In this document: positions 43,456 to 53,549 of the stretch, one piece after another | Layout of the letters: every line of letters begins with the position of its first letter | Position numbering within the stretch: the stretch's first letter is position 1 | Assembly: GCA_964520905.1 (NCBI GenBank) | Contig: CAZFQL010000018.1 | Span: forward strand, 1 to 64,000 | Length of the DNA: 64,000 nucleotides | DNA from: JAGVIE01 sp964520905 | GTDB taxonomy: Bacteria; Bacteroidota; Ignavibacteria; UBA10030; SZUA-254 | Direction: 5' to 3' | Notes under the pieces: model-generated | Database searches by the model: none | What the model was told of the DNA's origin: nothing | Seen by the model: the letters and a program-made list of their open reading frames with translations, nothing else | Made by a program: the position numbers and the translations under genes

Positions 43456-45807
43456 TCAATACGAAACAATATTTGCAAGTATTTTATGTGCCCCCGGATT
43501 GATATTCATTAATTGATAGTTTAAGGCTAACCCTATATAAGTAATTTTTCTATGATATATTTTATTTGATATTAGCAAGGGGTCGCCAGTCGCTGCCACT
43601 TTGATTGGTAGTTCATAATCGTGAGAATTATAAATAAGAATTCTATTCTTGCTTTTAATAAATATCCATCCATCAAAATCAGCAGAGCTTATGATGTTGG
43701 GTAGATTAACCAATTGACTGGTTGAATCTATTTCAACATCAAGCTGTGCATCGAATGTGAATGTTTTATTCAGGTATAAGCGTTGTATCAATGGTGCTTT
43801 GTTCCAGTCGACAGCATCTTGTTCAAGTATTATAACATGACCACCCTTCTCAAGAAATCGTTCAATATTAGCATTATAGAATAGCAGGAACTCAGTAGAT
43901 TGTGGCATCGGCGAATCTATGATCAGCGCATCCAGAGAATCCATGAGAGATGGATCAGGAATATTATTCAACAAATCCACCTTATCGAATCCGATTCGTG
44001 TAAGCGCTAAAGATACCGGACTACCGGAGAATCTCGACAATAATCCAATCCGTTTATTAAAATCTGCCTTTACCTCAAATTTACGAACAGCAAAATTCGC
44101 AACATGGATTCCACCAAAAGATAACGTAACAAGATATTCTCCATCGGAAGGCTTTTTTTCCCATACCAATGGGATGGAAAGAAGAGCCGTTGAATCTTTC
44201 TTATTTAATAAAACCCTTTTTTTATCAATCGTTACAATCGTATCATCTATACTTAGATAATCTGAAATACCATCTCTTGAATGATTGGTCAGTTTTACAA
44301 CAATATTCTCTCTGCTTCCGTACCTTATTATTGGAGTCATAACTTCAGCAGTAAAACGCGGTGCTATCTGAAGCGAAAGATTTATCGTATAGATAAATCT
44401 TTTCGCCATCGATGAATCCGTAGAAACAATAAATATTTGCAATGTCTTGCCGATTGTATTTTTATCCAATCCATATATTTCATCAGGGTAAGTATATTCG
44501 GATTGTTGAGGTGATATAAAGCGGAATGTTTCCCCAAGTGTAAGCGGAAGCTGTTTCCGGTTGTCTTCGTTGACAATCCATCCCTTGTCCACGTCTGGAA
44601 TTACCATCATCAATTGATCCCCTGGACGATGACCCGATATAGAATCTACACGGAAATAAGTTAATTGTCTATTGCAAAGTATTGTGTCGCTAATTGTATA
44701 ATAAACCTTAACATCAAGCAATGTATTGTTAAGCTGGTTAACGTTGTGTTTCCATCCTACAAAAGTTCTCAATTCATAATGCTTTAGATTATCTTTATCT
44801 CTTGATATTGCACTAATATCCTTCATAATTTGAGTTAATCGGAGTAAGAAGTCATTCTTTTCAACTGCGCCGATTCTGCCTTGTCGGATTTTTATTAGTA
44901 TGTCTGAAGTAAGTTTTGCTATTTTATTTTCAATTCTAATCAGGTGTTTTTCTGATAGATGGTTTAACTTTGTAAGCGATATCTTTCGTTCCTTCGCACG
45001 CGAAAAAATAAGCGAATATCTTGGCATACATTGGGAATACCATTCCATCCGCTGGAGTAAGATGGATTCGTAAAACTGTTCCGCTAAGTGACCGATCTCG
45101 GTTGGTGTTTCTTTATACTTTTGAATAACCGTCTTAACTGGAAATTGATATCCCGAAAGCGATGAATCATCTATCAATACCCTGTCAACACTCCATTGTG
45201 GAAATTGCGAATTATTGGTTGTATTTAAATCTCTCACAGTCTCTAACAAGTCAGATTTTATGATGTTAGTGAGTATACTATGCTTCCCCATTTCCAAATC
45301 GCGTGCAACTATAATCATATCCGGTTTAAATTCAGAGATGACTTTCATAAGACGGTAGCTCATCGAGTCCGCTTGCCATTCTTGCCGAACACGAAGCGAA
45401 TCCCGTGCTGAAATGATGTCTGGGAATGATAAGAAATATGCCTTACCGCCAATAAACGAGATAGCTCGAGATGCCTCCATACGTTTTTTTGAAGCACGTG
45501 TGTGGGGATACTCTATTAATGCATCCGCTTCACCATTTGTGATGTAAACGCTCAAGATATTCGCACCATGCTCAAACCTGAGATATGCCAAACTTGCTAA
45601 ATCTTCATATCCTGGTTTGATTGAAATACTTAATATATTTAAGTTCTTCTGTAATTCGAGCGCATTTTGATAAACAGCCCATTGCCCAGTCTCAGGTAGA
45701 AATGAATTTCCCTGCTGTGATGTACTTTTTAGGAAGGTGAGATGAGTGAATATTACGAAAAGTGAGAAATACAGAATGGGCTGTCGAGTTACCGACAGCC
45801 CTTCCAT
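43456..45807 (-). CDS. Large protein with degenerate PIG-L deacetylase-like domain
   Basis: 783 aa from the ATG at 45807, which opens a signal peptide (ILYFSLFVIFTHLTFL). Residues 40-180 align with PIG-L/LmbE deacetylases: LNILSISIKPGYEDLASLAY is where the family has AHPDDE, so His, Asp and Asp are Lys64, Gly66 and Tyr67. GEADALIEYPHTRASKKRME resembles the GEGGxN...R.E region. A NEW3/sandwich middle and a C-terminal glutamine-amidotransferase-like domain (IGLLSRFSGSPVSLALTRIG, VIILEQDA) follow. Likely a non-catalytic binding protein. It follows PorV and precedes the NHL gene. Confidence 0.7.
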   Translation of the reverse strand: MEGLSVTRQPILYFSLFVIFTHLTFLKSTSQQGNSFLPETGQWAVYQNALELQKNLNILSISIKPGYEDLASLAYLRFEHGANILSVYITNGEADALIEYPHTRASKKRMEASRAISFIGGKAYFLSFPDIISARDSLRVRQEWQADSMSYRLMKVISEFKPDMIIVARDLEMGKHSILTNIIKSDLLETVRDLNTTNNSQFPQWSVDRVLIDDSSLSGYQFPVKTVIQKYKETPTEIGHLAEQFYESILLQRMEWYSQCMPRYSLIFSRAKERKISLTKLNHLSEKHLIRIENKIAKLTSDILIKIRQGRIGAVEKNDFLLRLTQIMKDISAISRDKDNLKHYELRTFVGWKHNVNQLNNTLLDVKVYYTISDTILCNRQLTYFRVDSISGHRPGDQLMMVIPDVDKGWIVNEDNRKQLPLTLGETFRFISPQQSEYTYPDEIYGLDKNTIGKTLQIFIVSTDSSMAKRFIYTINLSLQIAPRFTAEVMTPIIRYGSRENIVVKLTNHSRDGISDYLSIDDTIVTIDKKRVLLNKKDSTALLSIPLVWEKKPSDGEYLVTLSFGGIHVANFAVRKFEVKADFNKRIGLLSRFSGSPVSLALTRIGFDKVDLLNNIPDPSLMDSLDALIIDSPMPQSTEFLLFYNANIERFLEKGGHVIILEQDAVDWNKAPLIQRLYLNKTFTFDAQLDVEIDSTSQLVNLPNIISSADFDGWIFIKSKNRILIYNSHDYELPIKVAATGDPLLISNKIYHRKITYIGLALNYQLMNINPGAHKILANIVSY
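45778..45801 (-). terminator. Hairpin after porV that overlaps the start of the PIG-L-like gene
   Basis: Minus-strand GGGCTGTCG and CGACAGCCC form a perfect 9-bp stem with a 6-nt loop, 35-58 nt after the PorV stop. It covers codons 3-10 of the downstream ORF. No T-run follows directly, so it may attenuate rather than fully terminate. Confidence 0.45.
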
Positions 45808-45835
45808 TTTTATGATGGTATAAATTAGAGAATGC

Positions 45836-46882
45836 TTAGAATCCAAGCTTTACTGAGAATATATTATTCCCATCGAAGTAGTCAACTTGTCGATAAGCAT
45901 AATCAAGTGTCATATCAACACCAGCGGCTTTATAATACACACCAAAGCCGAATGCACCGCCAAATATCTTTTCATCTGCAGTGGCTTGCGGTACTAATCC
46001 TACTCCGGCTCGGGCAAACAGCTTTACGGCATCCAACAAATAGCCGTACTCACCGCCTATTTTATATTCATCGAGGAACAGATTATTATTGGTGAAAGCT
46101 CCGTTAAGTTTCCATGACATATTTTCACCAATCTTCTGACCGTAGGCTACACCGATCTCGACAAGCGAGGGAAGCTCAAAACTCGCGGCTTCGATCTTAT
46201 ATTTCTGCTCGGGTCTTCTGCCGTCTGTTGAAGTTGCATTCCTGTATAAACCGGGACCACCGAATTGCATCTGCGGACCAATGTTCTTAATGACGACACC
46301 GAGTTCCAAGCCCGATATCCCAACTAAGTTAGTATACTGGACACCGACATCGAAAGCAATTCCTGTTGCAGAAACTTGATCGATCTGTTCAGAAATAAGT
46401 TTAGCAGTTAAACCGACCGATATAGCATCGGTTAATGCCCGTGCATATGTTAATCCGGTTGTAATATAAGTTGGTGAGAAATAACGGCCGGATTCACCTT
46501 CAGGATCAGCCTCAGTGGTTAATGGTATATCACCAAAATTTATAGATTTAACACTAAGACCAATGTTACCGAAACTACCGAATGAAGCCCCAATAGCACC
46601 ATAGCTGACATTGATATCGGCTATATATGACATTGTTGAAAACATTCCTTCTGCTGAATACGAAAGATGACCTAATCCAGCAGGATTCCAGTAAATAGCT
46701 TCGGTACCATACGAGTTCGCAATTGTAGATCCACCCATTGCAAGATCACGTGCACCGACTGGGATTAATAGTTCTGGTGCAGCTGATGTTCCTATTCTCT
46801 TATTCTGCGCCTCTGCCGTGACGAAGAGTGATAATATCACCACGCAGAGTAATAAGATTTTTACGATTCCTATGTTTTTCAT
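45836..46882 (-). CDS. PorV/PorQ-family T9SS outer-membrane protein
   Basis: 348 aa from the ATG at 46882 (AGGAGAT upstream; a longer in-frame ORF lacks this). The signal peptide ends ...TAEAQ. The family motif GTSAAPELLIPVGARDLAMG, then GTEAIYWNPAGLG and barrel strands ending VDYFDGNNIFSVKLGF, are diagnostic. PorV-type proteins are 14-stranded FadL-like barrels that bind T9SS cargo at the outer membrane. It sits between a giant T9SS cargo and the PIG-L-like gene, so it likely serves local cargo. Confidence 0.88.
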   Translation of the reverse strand: MKNIGIVKILLLCVVILSLFVTAEAQNKRIGTSAAPELLIPVGARDLAMGGSTIANSYGTEAIYWNPAGLGHLSYSAEGMFSTMSYIADINVSYGAIGASFGSFGNIGLSVKSINFGDIPLTTEADPEGESGRYFSPTYITTGLTYARALTDAISVGLTAKLISEQIDQVSATGIAFDVGVQYTNLVGISGLELGVVIKNIGPQMQFGGPGLYRNATSTDGRRPEQKYKIEAASFELPSLVEIGVAYGQKIGENMSWKLNGAFTNNNLFLDEYKIGGEYGYLLDAVKLFARAGVGLVPQATADEKIFGGAFGFGVYYKAAGVDMTLDYAYRQVDYFDGNNIFSVKLGF

Positions 46883-46948
46883 AGTTAAATCTCCTCTTAT
46901 TAAGCAAATTAGTTTCATTATTTGAGTCTTCAAAGAAGTCTGCATGGC

Positions 46949-49900
46949 TTAAAATACTCCTGGAACTTCTTGTTCTTGAATAATTGCAACTTTCAATGTT
47001 TTCGTCGTCCCAATATCGGGCATGTCGATATATACGATATACATTCCGCTGGCTACCGGGAATCGATCGTTATTGGTCAGATTCCAACGGAAAAATTGAG
47101 ATGGATCATTTTTTTCTTCTTTATATACAAGTTGACCCGCGAGATTGAATATCCGGAATATCGCTCTTGTTGGAAGATTGTTAAAAGTAACAAACTTCTG
47201 AGTTGTTTGTATCTCTGCAGAATTGAAGGCATAATAAGGATTCGGGAAGACTTTGATATTATTCTTCGCATCTGATTTTTGAAGATCCGCTGAAAATGTG
47301 CTCTTATAATTCTTTGTGTCAAATCTCCAGAGATCCTCGAGAGTTAGTACTTTTGTAGCAGTGATACGCCAAACATCTCCATCGTTGTATGCTGGTTTTC
47401 CTGCATCTGTCAATACATACCAACCAGCATAGAGTACTGGTTTACCGCCTGTCCAATTAAGATTCGTTCCAACATATTCAGATTTTTCAGTCGCGGTGTA
47501 ACTTTCATCGACAAAGAAGAAATATTCTCGATTGCCACTAGCCCCAGCCGGAGCCCAAATACTGTCATATGTCGAACTTCCAGATTGTTCCATAAACAGA
47601 AAATCAATCTGACGTTCATTGTCAGGATCAGTTACATCCCATACGGTGAACGGTTGAGGGAAAAACCCAATGTAAGCAGCACTACCTGTCGCGGTGGTTC
47701 GTCTATAATCGTACGCATTTTGCCCTTGAACTTTGTTAAATCTAACTTCTACTGTTTTTTTAACATCATATGGCAAAATTGTGCTTCCACGGAAATTATA
47801 ACCAACATCAAGTCCACCACCAAAAGTACTTCCACCCCAATCAATACCTTCCCAATTCAAATTAGTAGATGGTAAGTATTGTTGGCTCGATATTTCCTGA
47901 CCCGGTACCCAGTATGGACTTGCCGAGAATCCGAACCTGAAACCATCTAATATTTTGTTCGCCGGATCGATAACATAATTATCATTTATTGGTATAGAGA
48001 CAACACCTTTTGTAGTATTATAGAGAGACCATTGAATATTGGGAAATTTCAATGTATCACCTTCAAATACTACTTCTATAGAATCAGGCGCTGCCAATCT
48101 TATTTCGTATGTATCACCTGTTATTTTCGTCGGGTCAATTATTCTGAAATCAATCTTAGCATCCGCAATACCGGTCACGTGAGCTGCTTCTATGGTCTCA
48201 TCGTAAGAAGCGTGATATCGAGTACCCACCTGCGGGTATTTTGGTCTGATCGTCATAACATTAACAACAGATTCCAGTGATTTCGGTAAATAACCTGATT
48301 GTGTTGCAACACTATATGCAGTTACTGCGAAATAATATTCTTGACCATTACTCAATTGATCAACATCGAGAACATAATCACGTTTAATTTGAATGTTTCG
48401 TGTAATCCCGCTGTTAGTTCCAAATTGAACAGGCAAATTCAATATCTGACCTGAGTTTGGCTCAAATTGCTCATCAAGTACAACCGTTGGATCAGTTGCC
48501 AAATCGTAGGTTGCTATCCGAACAGCTTGTGATAAGCCAGAACTTACACTGGGCAATTGATAAACATTGTATCCCTCAAATTTATATGCGCCAGGTTCTT
48601 TAACTTCTGTTTCAATTTTATTCACGCTTTGCAGGTTGCTTCCCCATTCGAGAATGATCTCACGATTTAATTCTGCGAAAGTAACTCTCGGTGCATCAGG
48701 CGCTTTCGGAACTTGGAAAAGAGCATCGTACGTATTCTGAACGAATCTATCATTAAATTTCATAACTGCAATGCTCGATAGCCGATCTGCACCCATTCCA
48801 CCAACCGTTCCGACTACTATCTCTTGCGTGTCAGCAGGTGCTAAAGAAAAAGGTCCACTGTTGAGAACAATTCGCCTGTCGCCAAGTGCGAATGAATAAT
48901 CTTCTCCTAGACCATCGAGGAATCCGGTACGTGCTACAGGATCACCCGATAATGGAAATTTGCTTATCGGGTATCCCGGTGGATGATCATAATATTTATC
49001 CGGAGATTTTGAATCATCGGGAACAAATCCACGAAGCATCTTCCACCATCGCAAACCGCCTTCATAATTAAAATCAGGATCGCTGATAGCGCTACCTGCG
49101 GCAAAATATGCAAATGACGACATACCAAGATTTTTCTTTCCGCCGACTTTTTTCAGATCAAAAATGCCGGTATCCGATGGTGCACCTGCTACAAGAGGTC
49201 CTTGCAGGAAATCGTAACCTGCAGCCGGTGGTGGTAACTTGAATTTTGTAAATTCGGCATCAATTGCATTGCCGTTATATACAAACCCTAAACTTAGAAG
49301 AGAATCACATCCGGAAAGATCATCACCAAAGGCACCAACATCGGGATCAGACCATTGCGCAATGTACATGCTGTCGACGTAGAATGATCCTTTCTGACCG
49401 CTTCCTACATTGACACCGCCTTTGTTAATAATTTTTATTTTCTTGAAATATAAATTACCCATGGCATCGGTTCGTTTATATCCCCATAATGTAGCTTGAA
49501 CTTCCAAACCGATAGGGTAACTGCCAAAAAGACCAAGTGTCGCTGTTTCATTAAGGTCGTTATAAACAGTCCAAATTACCTGATCGGCTGGTGAATTCGG
49601 GTCCGATCCTGCTAATCCCGGTTCATCATAACTTCCCACGATAAGAGAATCTACAGTAAACAAAGGTCCACTCGCCTCATCGTAATTAAACGCAGGTGGG
49701 TTTTGATATCCGAGTGTTCCGTTCCGCTCGATGTACGGCGCTCCGTACTGCACGGGCCATTCGTTCCAATCAGTCTGGTATTGGCTTGTGACGGCTTCCA
49801 TTTGTGCGGTCGTTACATCGCCTACCAATATTTCATTAACTCCGGCGGCATCAAGTTTCAGTTCATCGGCAGACATTGCTTTGTAGTCTCTGCGAATTCT

Positions 49901-50350
49901 GTAGATGCGAACATCGGCATCAGAACGGCTTACAGCTACTGCCAATGAATCCATCCCGACTATACGGCCCTCAACGGTTCCAACATTATACGTTTGACCA
50001 CCAATCCTGATAAGTTGCAAGGGCGCTTCCTGTGTATGAGCGGCATCGAGGTAAGCTTTTCCGCCCCACACGATACCGTCCGAATAAATTACCCACTTAG
50101 TTCCTCGTGGAAAAATACCACCATCTAAAGCTCCGGATGATGGATCACTTGATTCACCGTCTGCGCGGTACCATGTTGTGAAGTTATTGATATTCAACAT
50201 AGCATGCAACGGTGATCCGGTGGGTTTCAAAAGCGATTGCAATTTATTGTCAGAAGTATTCTTTGGTCTCTCGGCATTCGCAGTCGAGAGATTAAAAATA
50301 CTTAGAATGATAATCAAACCAAGAAAGGTTTTTATGGTTATTGTTCTCAT
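46949..50350 (-). CDS. Giant secreted protein with C-terminal sorting-like domain
   Basis: 1133 aa from the ATG at 50350, 9 nt after AAGGAG. A signal peptide (ITIKTFLGLIIILSIFNLSTA) leads to a long, mostly beta, secreted body. Visible pieces are an Asp-rich region (about 330-360, SMYIAQWSDPDVGAFGDDLSGCDS), a fibronectin-type stretch (about 560-680, APDAPRVTFAELNREIILEW) and a C-terminal FlgD-like sorting domain (KVFPNPYYAFNSAEIQTTQK, IFNLAGQLVYKE, SGMYIVYIDMP). I cannot assign a function. It is between a TonB receptor and PorV, and probably forms their surface partner. Confidence 0.78.
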   Translation of the reverse strand: MRTITIKTFLGLIIILSIFNLSTANAERPKNTSDNKLQSLLKPTGSPLHAMLNINNFTTWYRADGESSDPSSGALDGGIFPRGTKWVIYSDGIVWGGKAYLDAAHTQEAPLQLIRIGGQTYNVGTVEGRIVGMDSLAVAVSRSDADVRIYRIRRDYKAMSADELKLDAAGVNEILVGDVTTAQMEAVTSQYQTDWNEWPVQYGAPYIERNGTLGYQNPPAFNYDEASGPLFTVDSLIVGSYDEPGLAGSDPNSPADQVIWTVYNDLNETATLGLFGSYPIGLEVQATLWGYKRTDAMGNLYFKKIKIINKGGVNVGSGQKGSFYVDSMYIAQWSDPDVGAFGDDLSGCDSLLSLGFVYNGNAIDAEFTKFKLPPPAAGYDFLQGPLVAGAPSDTGIFDLKKVGGKKNLGMSSFAYFAAGSAISDPDFNYEGGLRWWKMLRGFVPDDSKSPDKYYDHPPGYPISKFPLSGDPVARTGFLDGLGEDYSFALGDRRIVLNSGPFSLAPADTQEIVVGTVGGMGADRLSSIAVMKFNDRFVQNTYDALFQVPKAPDAPRVTFAELNREIILEWGSNLQSVNKIETEVKEPGAYKFEGYNVYQLPSVSSGLSQAVRIATYDLATDPTVVLDEQFEPNSGQILNLPVQFGTNSGITRNIQIKRDYVLDVDQLSNGQEYYFAVTAYSVATQSGYLPKSLESVVNVMTIRPKYPQVGTRYHASYDETIEAAHVTGIADAKIDFRIIDPTKITGDTYEIRLAAPDSIEVVFEGDTLKFPNIQWSLYNTTKGVVSIPINDNYVIDPANKILDGFRFGFSASPYWVPGQEISSQQYLPSTNLNWEGIDWGGSTFGGGLDVGYNFRGSTILPYDVKKTVEVRFNKVQGQNAYDYRRTTATGSAAYIGFFPQPFTVWDVTDPDNERQIDFLFMEQSGSSTYDSIWAPAGASGNREYFFFVDESYTATEKSEYVGTNLNWTGGKPVLYAGWYVLTDAGKPAYNDGDVWRITATKVLTLEDLWRFDTKNYKSTFSADLQKSDAKNNIKVFPNPYYAFNSAEIQTTQKFVTFNNLPTRAIFRIFNLAGQLVYKEEKNDPSQFFRWNLTNNDRFPVASGMYIVYIDMPDIGTTKTLKVAIIQEQEVPGVF

Positions 50351-50404
50351 GGTTTGCAACTCCTTATAATTTGTCGAATCAATTATTTTTTTCCCGATCG
50401 ATAA

Positions 50405-53395
50405 TTAAAGTTCTATTTTTACGCCAAAACGCACTTGCCTCGGTGTGCCGTACAACTCGTTGCCCGTTGCAGTCGTATAAGCCCACTGGTTATCAAGGTT
50501 TATTGCCTTGTAGAAGCCGGCATATACCGGATCTGCTACGTAAGATGTAGCCAATGGACTCGTGAGCCATCCGTCATCCTGAGGCGTTCCCGTTGACGGG
50601 TAAACGTTTATGACGTTTTTAGTGTTCAGTAAATTCAATATGTCTACATAGAATTCGGCATTAATATCAGTGATGGAAACCATTTTACTGAGCCTGAAAT
50701 CAATATTGAATATCCATGGTGTACTCGATGAATTGAGCGGTTCAACCGGGAAGCTTGAGCGCGGATCAATTAAGGGACGTACGCCGACGTTCCATGCACT
50801 GGCTTGACCTAATTCCTTGGGTTCTTTGATTCTGGTATAAGCGTGACCGCTGTTAAAACTCAACAACAAATTCGCGCCGAGACCCTCTAACACAGGACCA
50901 CCATCACCTTTATCAAAACGGTAATCCAATAAAACTGAACCGCGATGTCTCTGATCGAAATCAAGAGGATTGATATAATTCACCGGTCGCCCGATATTTT
51001 GTTCGATAGCGCCGAATGACGATCGGGAGTTCGATCCTGTTCCCTTGGCATCGGAGAGTGTGTAATTCAACCGGGCAGTGAAGCGATTGACCCGGCGAAG
51101 TTCAAGCGTTAATTCCAATCCTTTTACAGTACCAAAATCTTCATTCAACAGCGCCGTATATAACTTCGATCCCGTTGAACTTAGATATGACCGCACTTGA
51201 AGCTGATCTCTGATATCCTTGTAGAATCCGCTGATTGTGAATGCAAAATTTTCACTCAACGTCTGCCTGAAACCCATTTCATATTGTGTAGTTCTTTCAG
51301 GTTTCATTAAGAATCCGACAGGTGTTAAGAACGCGTTACCGCGTGTTAACGGACTAACTGTTCTGCTCAGTATCGTGTTCCCCGCATATATCTGATTCAA
51401 CGAAGGCATCTGTGCATATTTTCCGTACATCGTATAAAATACAGTGTTATCAGTTACCGGGAATGAAAAACTAATACGAGGCAGTACTAATTCGAACGGT
51501 GCAACATCTTTCAGCTTCGTCTCATCGATGATATCCAGATCAGCGTTAAAATCGGGATTGGACGGATCGTTGAAGGTTTTATTCTTCGTGTTCATATATT
51601 CGTATCGTAAACCGAAGTTCAGTATAAGGTCGCTATACTCTAACTTATTTTGGAAATATGCCGATGCGAATAATGGCTTCCTCGCTGCATCAACTCCATC
51701 ATCAACTTTTTCACCATCAACATCATACCCATAGTGATTGATGGTACCGTTTTCATTCTTCGCAACTCTGATACGGCGATCCATCTCGAGAGAATCGTTC
51801 ATCACAGCAGGGTATCTTGGCGTATGTCCATCTTTTCCATAAAGGAAAATCATGGCGCTTGAAATATCACCAACTGTTAAGTTTCGTGTTTTCCAGAAAT
51901 CTAAACGCCCGCCTGCTTTCATTTCCCAATTCTTTAATACCTGAGAAGTAATATCGGCTGTGATACCGGTTGAGATTTGAGAGTTTTTAGAATACGAATT
52001 GTTAGGCGCATTCTCATTTTCAAATGTAAAACCCCTGATCGTACTGTATGCCGAAGGTCCTTCATAATATCCTCTAAAACCGGTATATCCCTTCGCGGCA
52101 TTAGCAGCGCTGTCGGTATATTTTGTCCAATCATCTTTGAAGTCAGGATCGTATCTATGGAAATAACGATTCTGATACGAGAGACCTATCTCGTAGAATG
52201 TTGTTGTACTGGCAATATGAGTGAATCTGAGATTTCCGAAACCGGTCATCGTCTCATCCAGTCTGTTTCTCTTCTGGTTGAAGTAACCTTGAAGAGCAGT
52301 GGGCCAACTGCCGTCAATCGGTAATTTACTCGACTCATAACTTCCTGTGAATCTCAATTTGTAGGGATGAAAATCGTACACTAATGTTCCTTGAACAGTG
52401 TAAGCATCTCGCCAGTTGTTTGGAATATAATTCTCCCTGAAGCGAACCGGACCCGGAAGTGGAACGCCTGCGCCGCGGGAATCGTGAATATCAGTTACAA
52501 GACTATCGAATTCAAATGGTGTAACATATCTGAAATCTCGATTCCTCACATAATTTTCCTGACCTGCGAGGAAGAATTTAAGATTTGGTATTATGGGTCC
52601 ACTAACGGTTGCAACTATGTTTCTATAGCCGAAAGAAGAAGAACCAAAATAAGCGCTTCCTGGCTTTGCAAAATTATCCGTCAGTATATCAAAAGTCGCT
52701 TTCATCTGACTTTGACCTGCTCGAAGCGTAGTCCTTGTAATTGCAGAATTGGAACCGCCAAATTCAGCTGTATATCCGCCAGCCTGCAGTTGAACTTCTT
52801 CAATGGCTTCCTGAATCACACCGACGGATTGAGTATTCGAAATTGGATTTGTGGTCGATGCACCATCAAGATAAAAAGCAACCTCTCCTGACCTGCCGCC
52901 GCGAACATATAAATCGCCATCTTGCATAACAACACCTGCTTCTAAGGCAAGTATGTTTTGCAGACCACGAATTGGTAGATTCTCAATCGACTCCTGTGTA
53001 GTCAACCGAATAGTATTTGTTGTGTTTCGCTGTATCAGAGGTCGCTCGGCAATAATTTCCACAGCTTTCACCTGAATTGCTTCACTCGTCAACAGGAAAT
53101 CTTGAGTTGTTGTAATGTTAGAATTGATGCGAACATTTGATATTGTGTATGAAGCATAACCTACATACGATGCCTTCATACTAAAAGTGCCAGCCGGGAC
53201 GCTCAATACGAAATAATCGCCGTTAATATCAGATGCGGCTCCTAAACTCGTCCCTTCCAGAACTATCGTAGCACCGATGAGAGGTTCACCTGTTTCTTTA
53301 TCGGTTACTTTACCTCTCAGCTTTCCAGTCTGTGCTAACATCAATGACGCAGACAAAACTACAATTGTGCACAATACAATAATTTTTCGGATCAT
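50405..53395 (-). CDS. TonB-dependent receptor with carboxypeptidase-regulatory N-domain
   Basis: 996 aa with a signal peptide ending LMLAQ. A CarbopepD_reg_2-like domain (about 24-105, GKLRGKVTDKETGEPLIGAT) precedes the plug (ENLPIRGLQNILALEAGVVM, DLYVRGGRSGEVAFYLDGAS) and a long barrel ending RQVRFGVKIEL. This is the Cna/TonB layout used for polysaccharide, peptide or siderophore import. The ATG has a full AAAGGAGGT ribosome site. A promoter and a Fur-type box lie upstream, so iron-dependent control is likely. No SusD partner is adjacent. Confidence 0.9.
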   Translation of the reverse strand: MIRKIIVLCTIVVLSASLMLAQTGKLRGKVTDKETGEPLIGATIVLEGTSLGAASDINGDYFVLSVPAGTFSMKASYVGYASYTISNVRINSNITTTQDFLLTSEAIQVKAVEIIAERPLIQRNTTNTIRLTTQESIENLPIRGLQNILALEAGVVMQDGDLYVRGGRSGEVAFYLDGASTTNPISNTQSVGVIQEAIEEVQLQAGGYTAEFGGSNSAITRTTLRAGQSQMKATFDILTDNFAKPGSAYFGSSSFGYRNIVATVSGPIIPNLKFFLAGQENYVRNRDFRYVTPFEFDSLVTDIHDSRGAGVPLPGPVRFRENYIPNNWRDAYTVQGTLVYDFHPYKLRFTGSYESSKLPIDGSWPTALQGYFNQKRNRLDETMTGFGNLRFTHIASTTTFYEIGLSYQNRYFHRYDPDFKDDWTKYTDSAANAAKGYTGFRGYYEGPSAYSTIRGFTFENENAPNNSYSKNSQISTGITADITSQVLKNWEMKAGGRLDFWKTRNLTVGDISSAMIFLYGKDGHTPRYPAVMNDSLEMDRRIRVAKNENGTINHYGYDVDGEKVDDGVDAARKPLFASAYFQNKLEYSDLILNFGLRYEYMNTKNKTFNDPSNPDFNADLDIIDETKLKDVAPFELVLPRISFSFPVTDNTVFYTMYGKYAQMPSLNQIYAGNTILSRTVSPLTRGNAFLTPVGFLMKPERTTQYEMGFRQTLSENFAFTISGFYKDIRDQLQVRSYLSSTGSKLYTALLNEDFGTVKGLELTLELRRVNRFTARLNYTLSDAKGTGSNSRSSFGAIEQNIGRPVNYINPLDFDQRHRGSVLLDYRFDKGDGGPVLEGLGANLLLSFNSGHAYTRIKEPKELGQASAWNVGVRPLIDPRSSFPVEPLNSSSTPWIFNIDFRLSKMVSITDINAEFYVDILNLLNTKNVINVYPSTGTPQDDGWLTSPLATSYVADPVYAGFYKAINLDNQWAYTTATGNELYGTPRQVRFGVKIEL

Positions 53396-53456
53396 ATTCT
53401 ACCTCCTTTGCTGGTAGATTTTGATTGGTGATAGTTAATTGTTTGAAACGACGTTA

Positions 53457-53485
53457 ATAATACTAAATAATATTTTAATTTGCAA
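53457..53485 (-). promoter_or_regulatory. Promoter of the TonB-receptor transcript, TTGCAA-N17-TATTAT
   Basis: Minus-strand TTGCAA (53480-53485) and TATTAT (53457-53462) with a 17-bp spacer, about 60 bp upstream of the ATG. A Fur-type box lies about 50 bp further upstream. The rest of the 364-bp gap at 53396-53759 shows no gene. Confidence 0.6.
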
Positions 53486-53532
53486 TTCCATTGATAAGGA
53501 AATTCTAGGACTTGTATTGCCTGCAAGGTATG

Positions 53533-53549
53533 TTGATAATCATTATCAA
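53533..53549. promoter_or_regulatory. Fur-type box TTGATAATCATTATCAA
   Basis: A perfect palindrome (8-1-8) containing TGATAATCATTATCA, which equals the 7-1-7 Fur consensus known from Bacillus. It is about 140 bp upstream of the TonB-receptor start. Its distance from the -35 box (about 50 bp) is larger than usual for simple repression. Confidence 0.6.
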
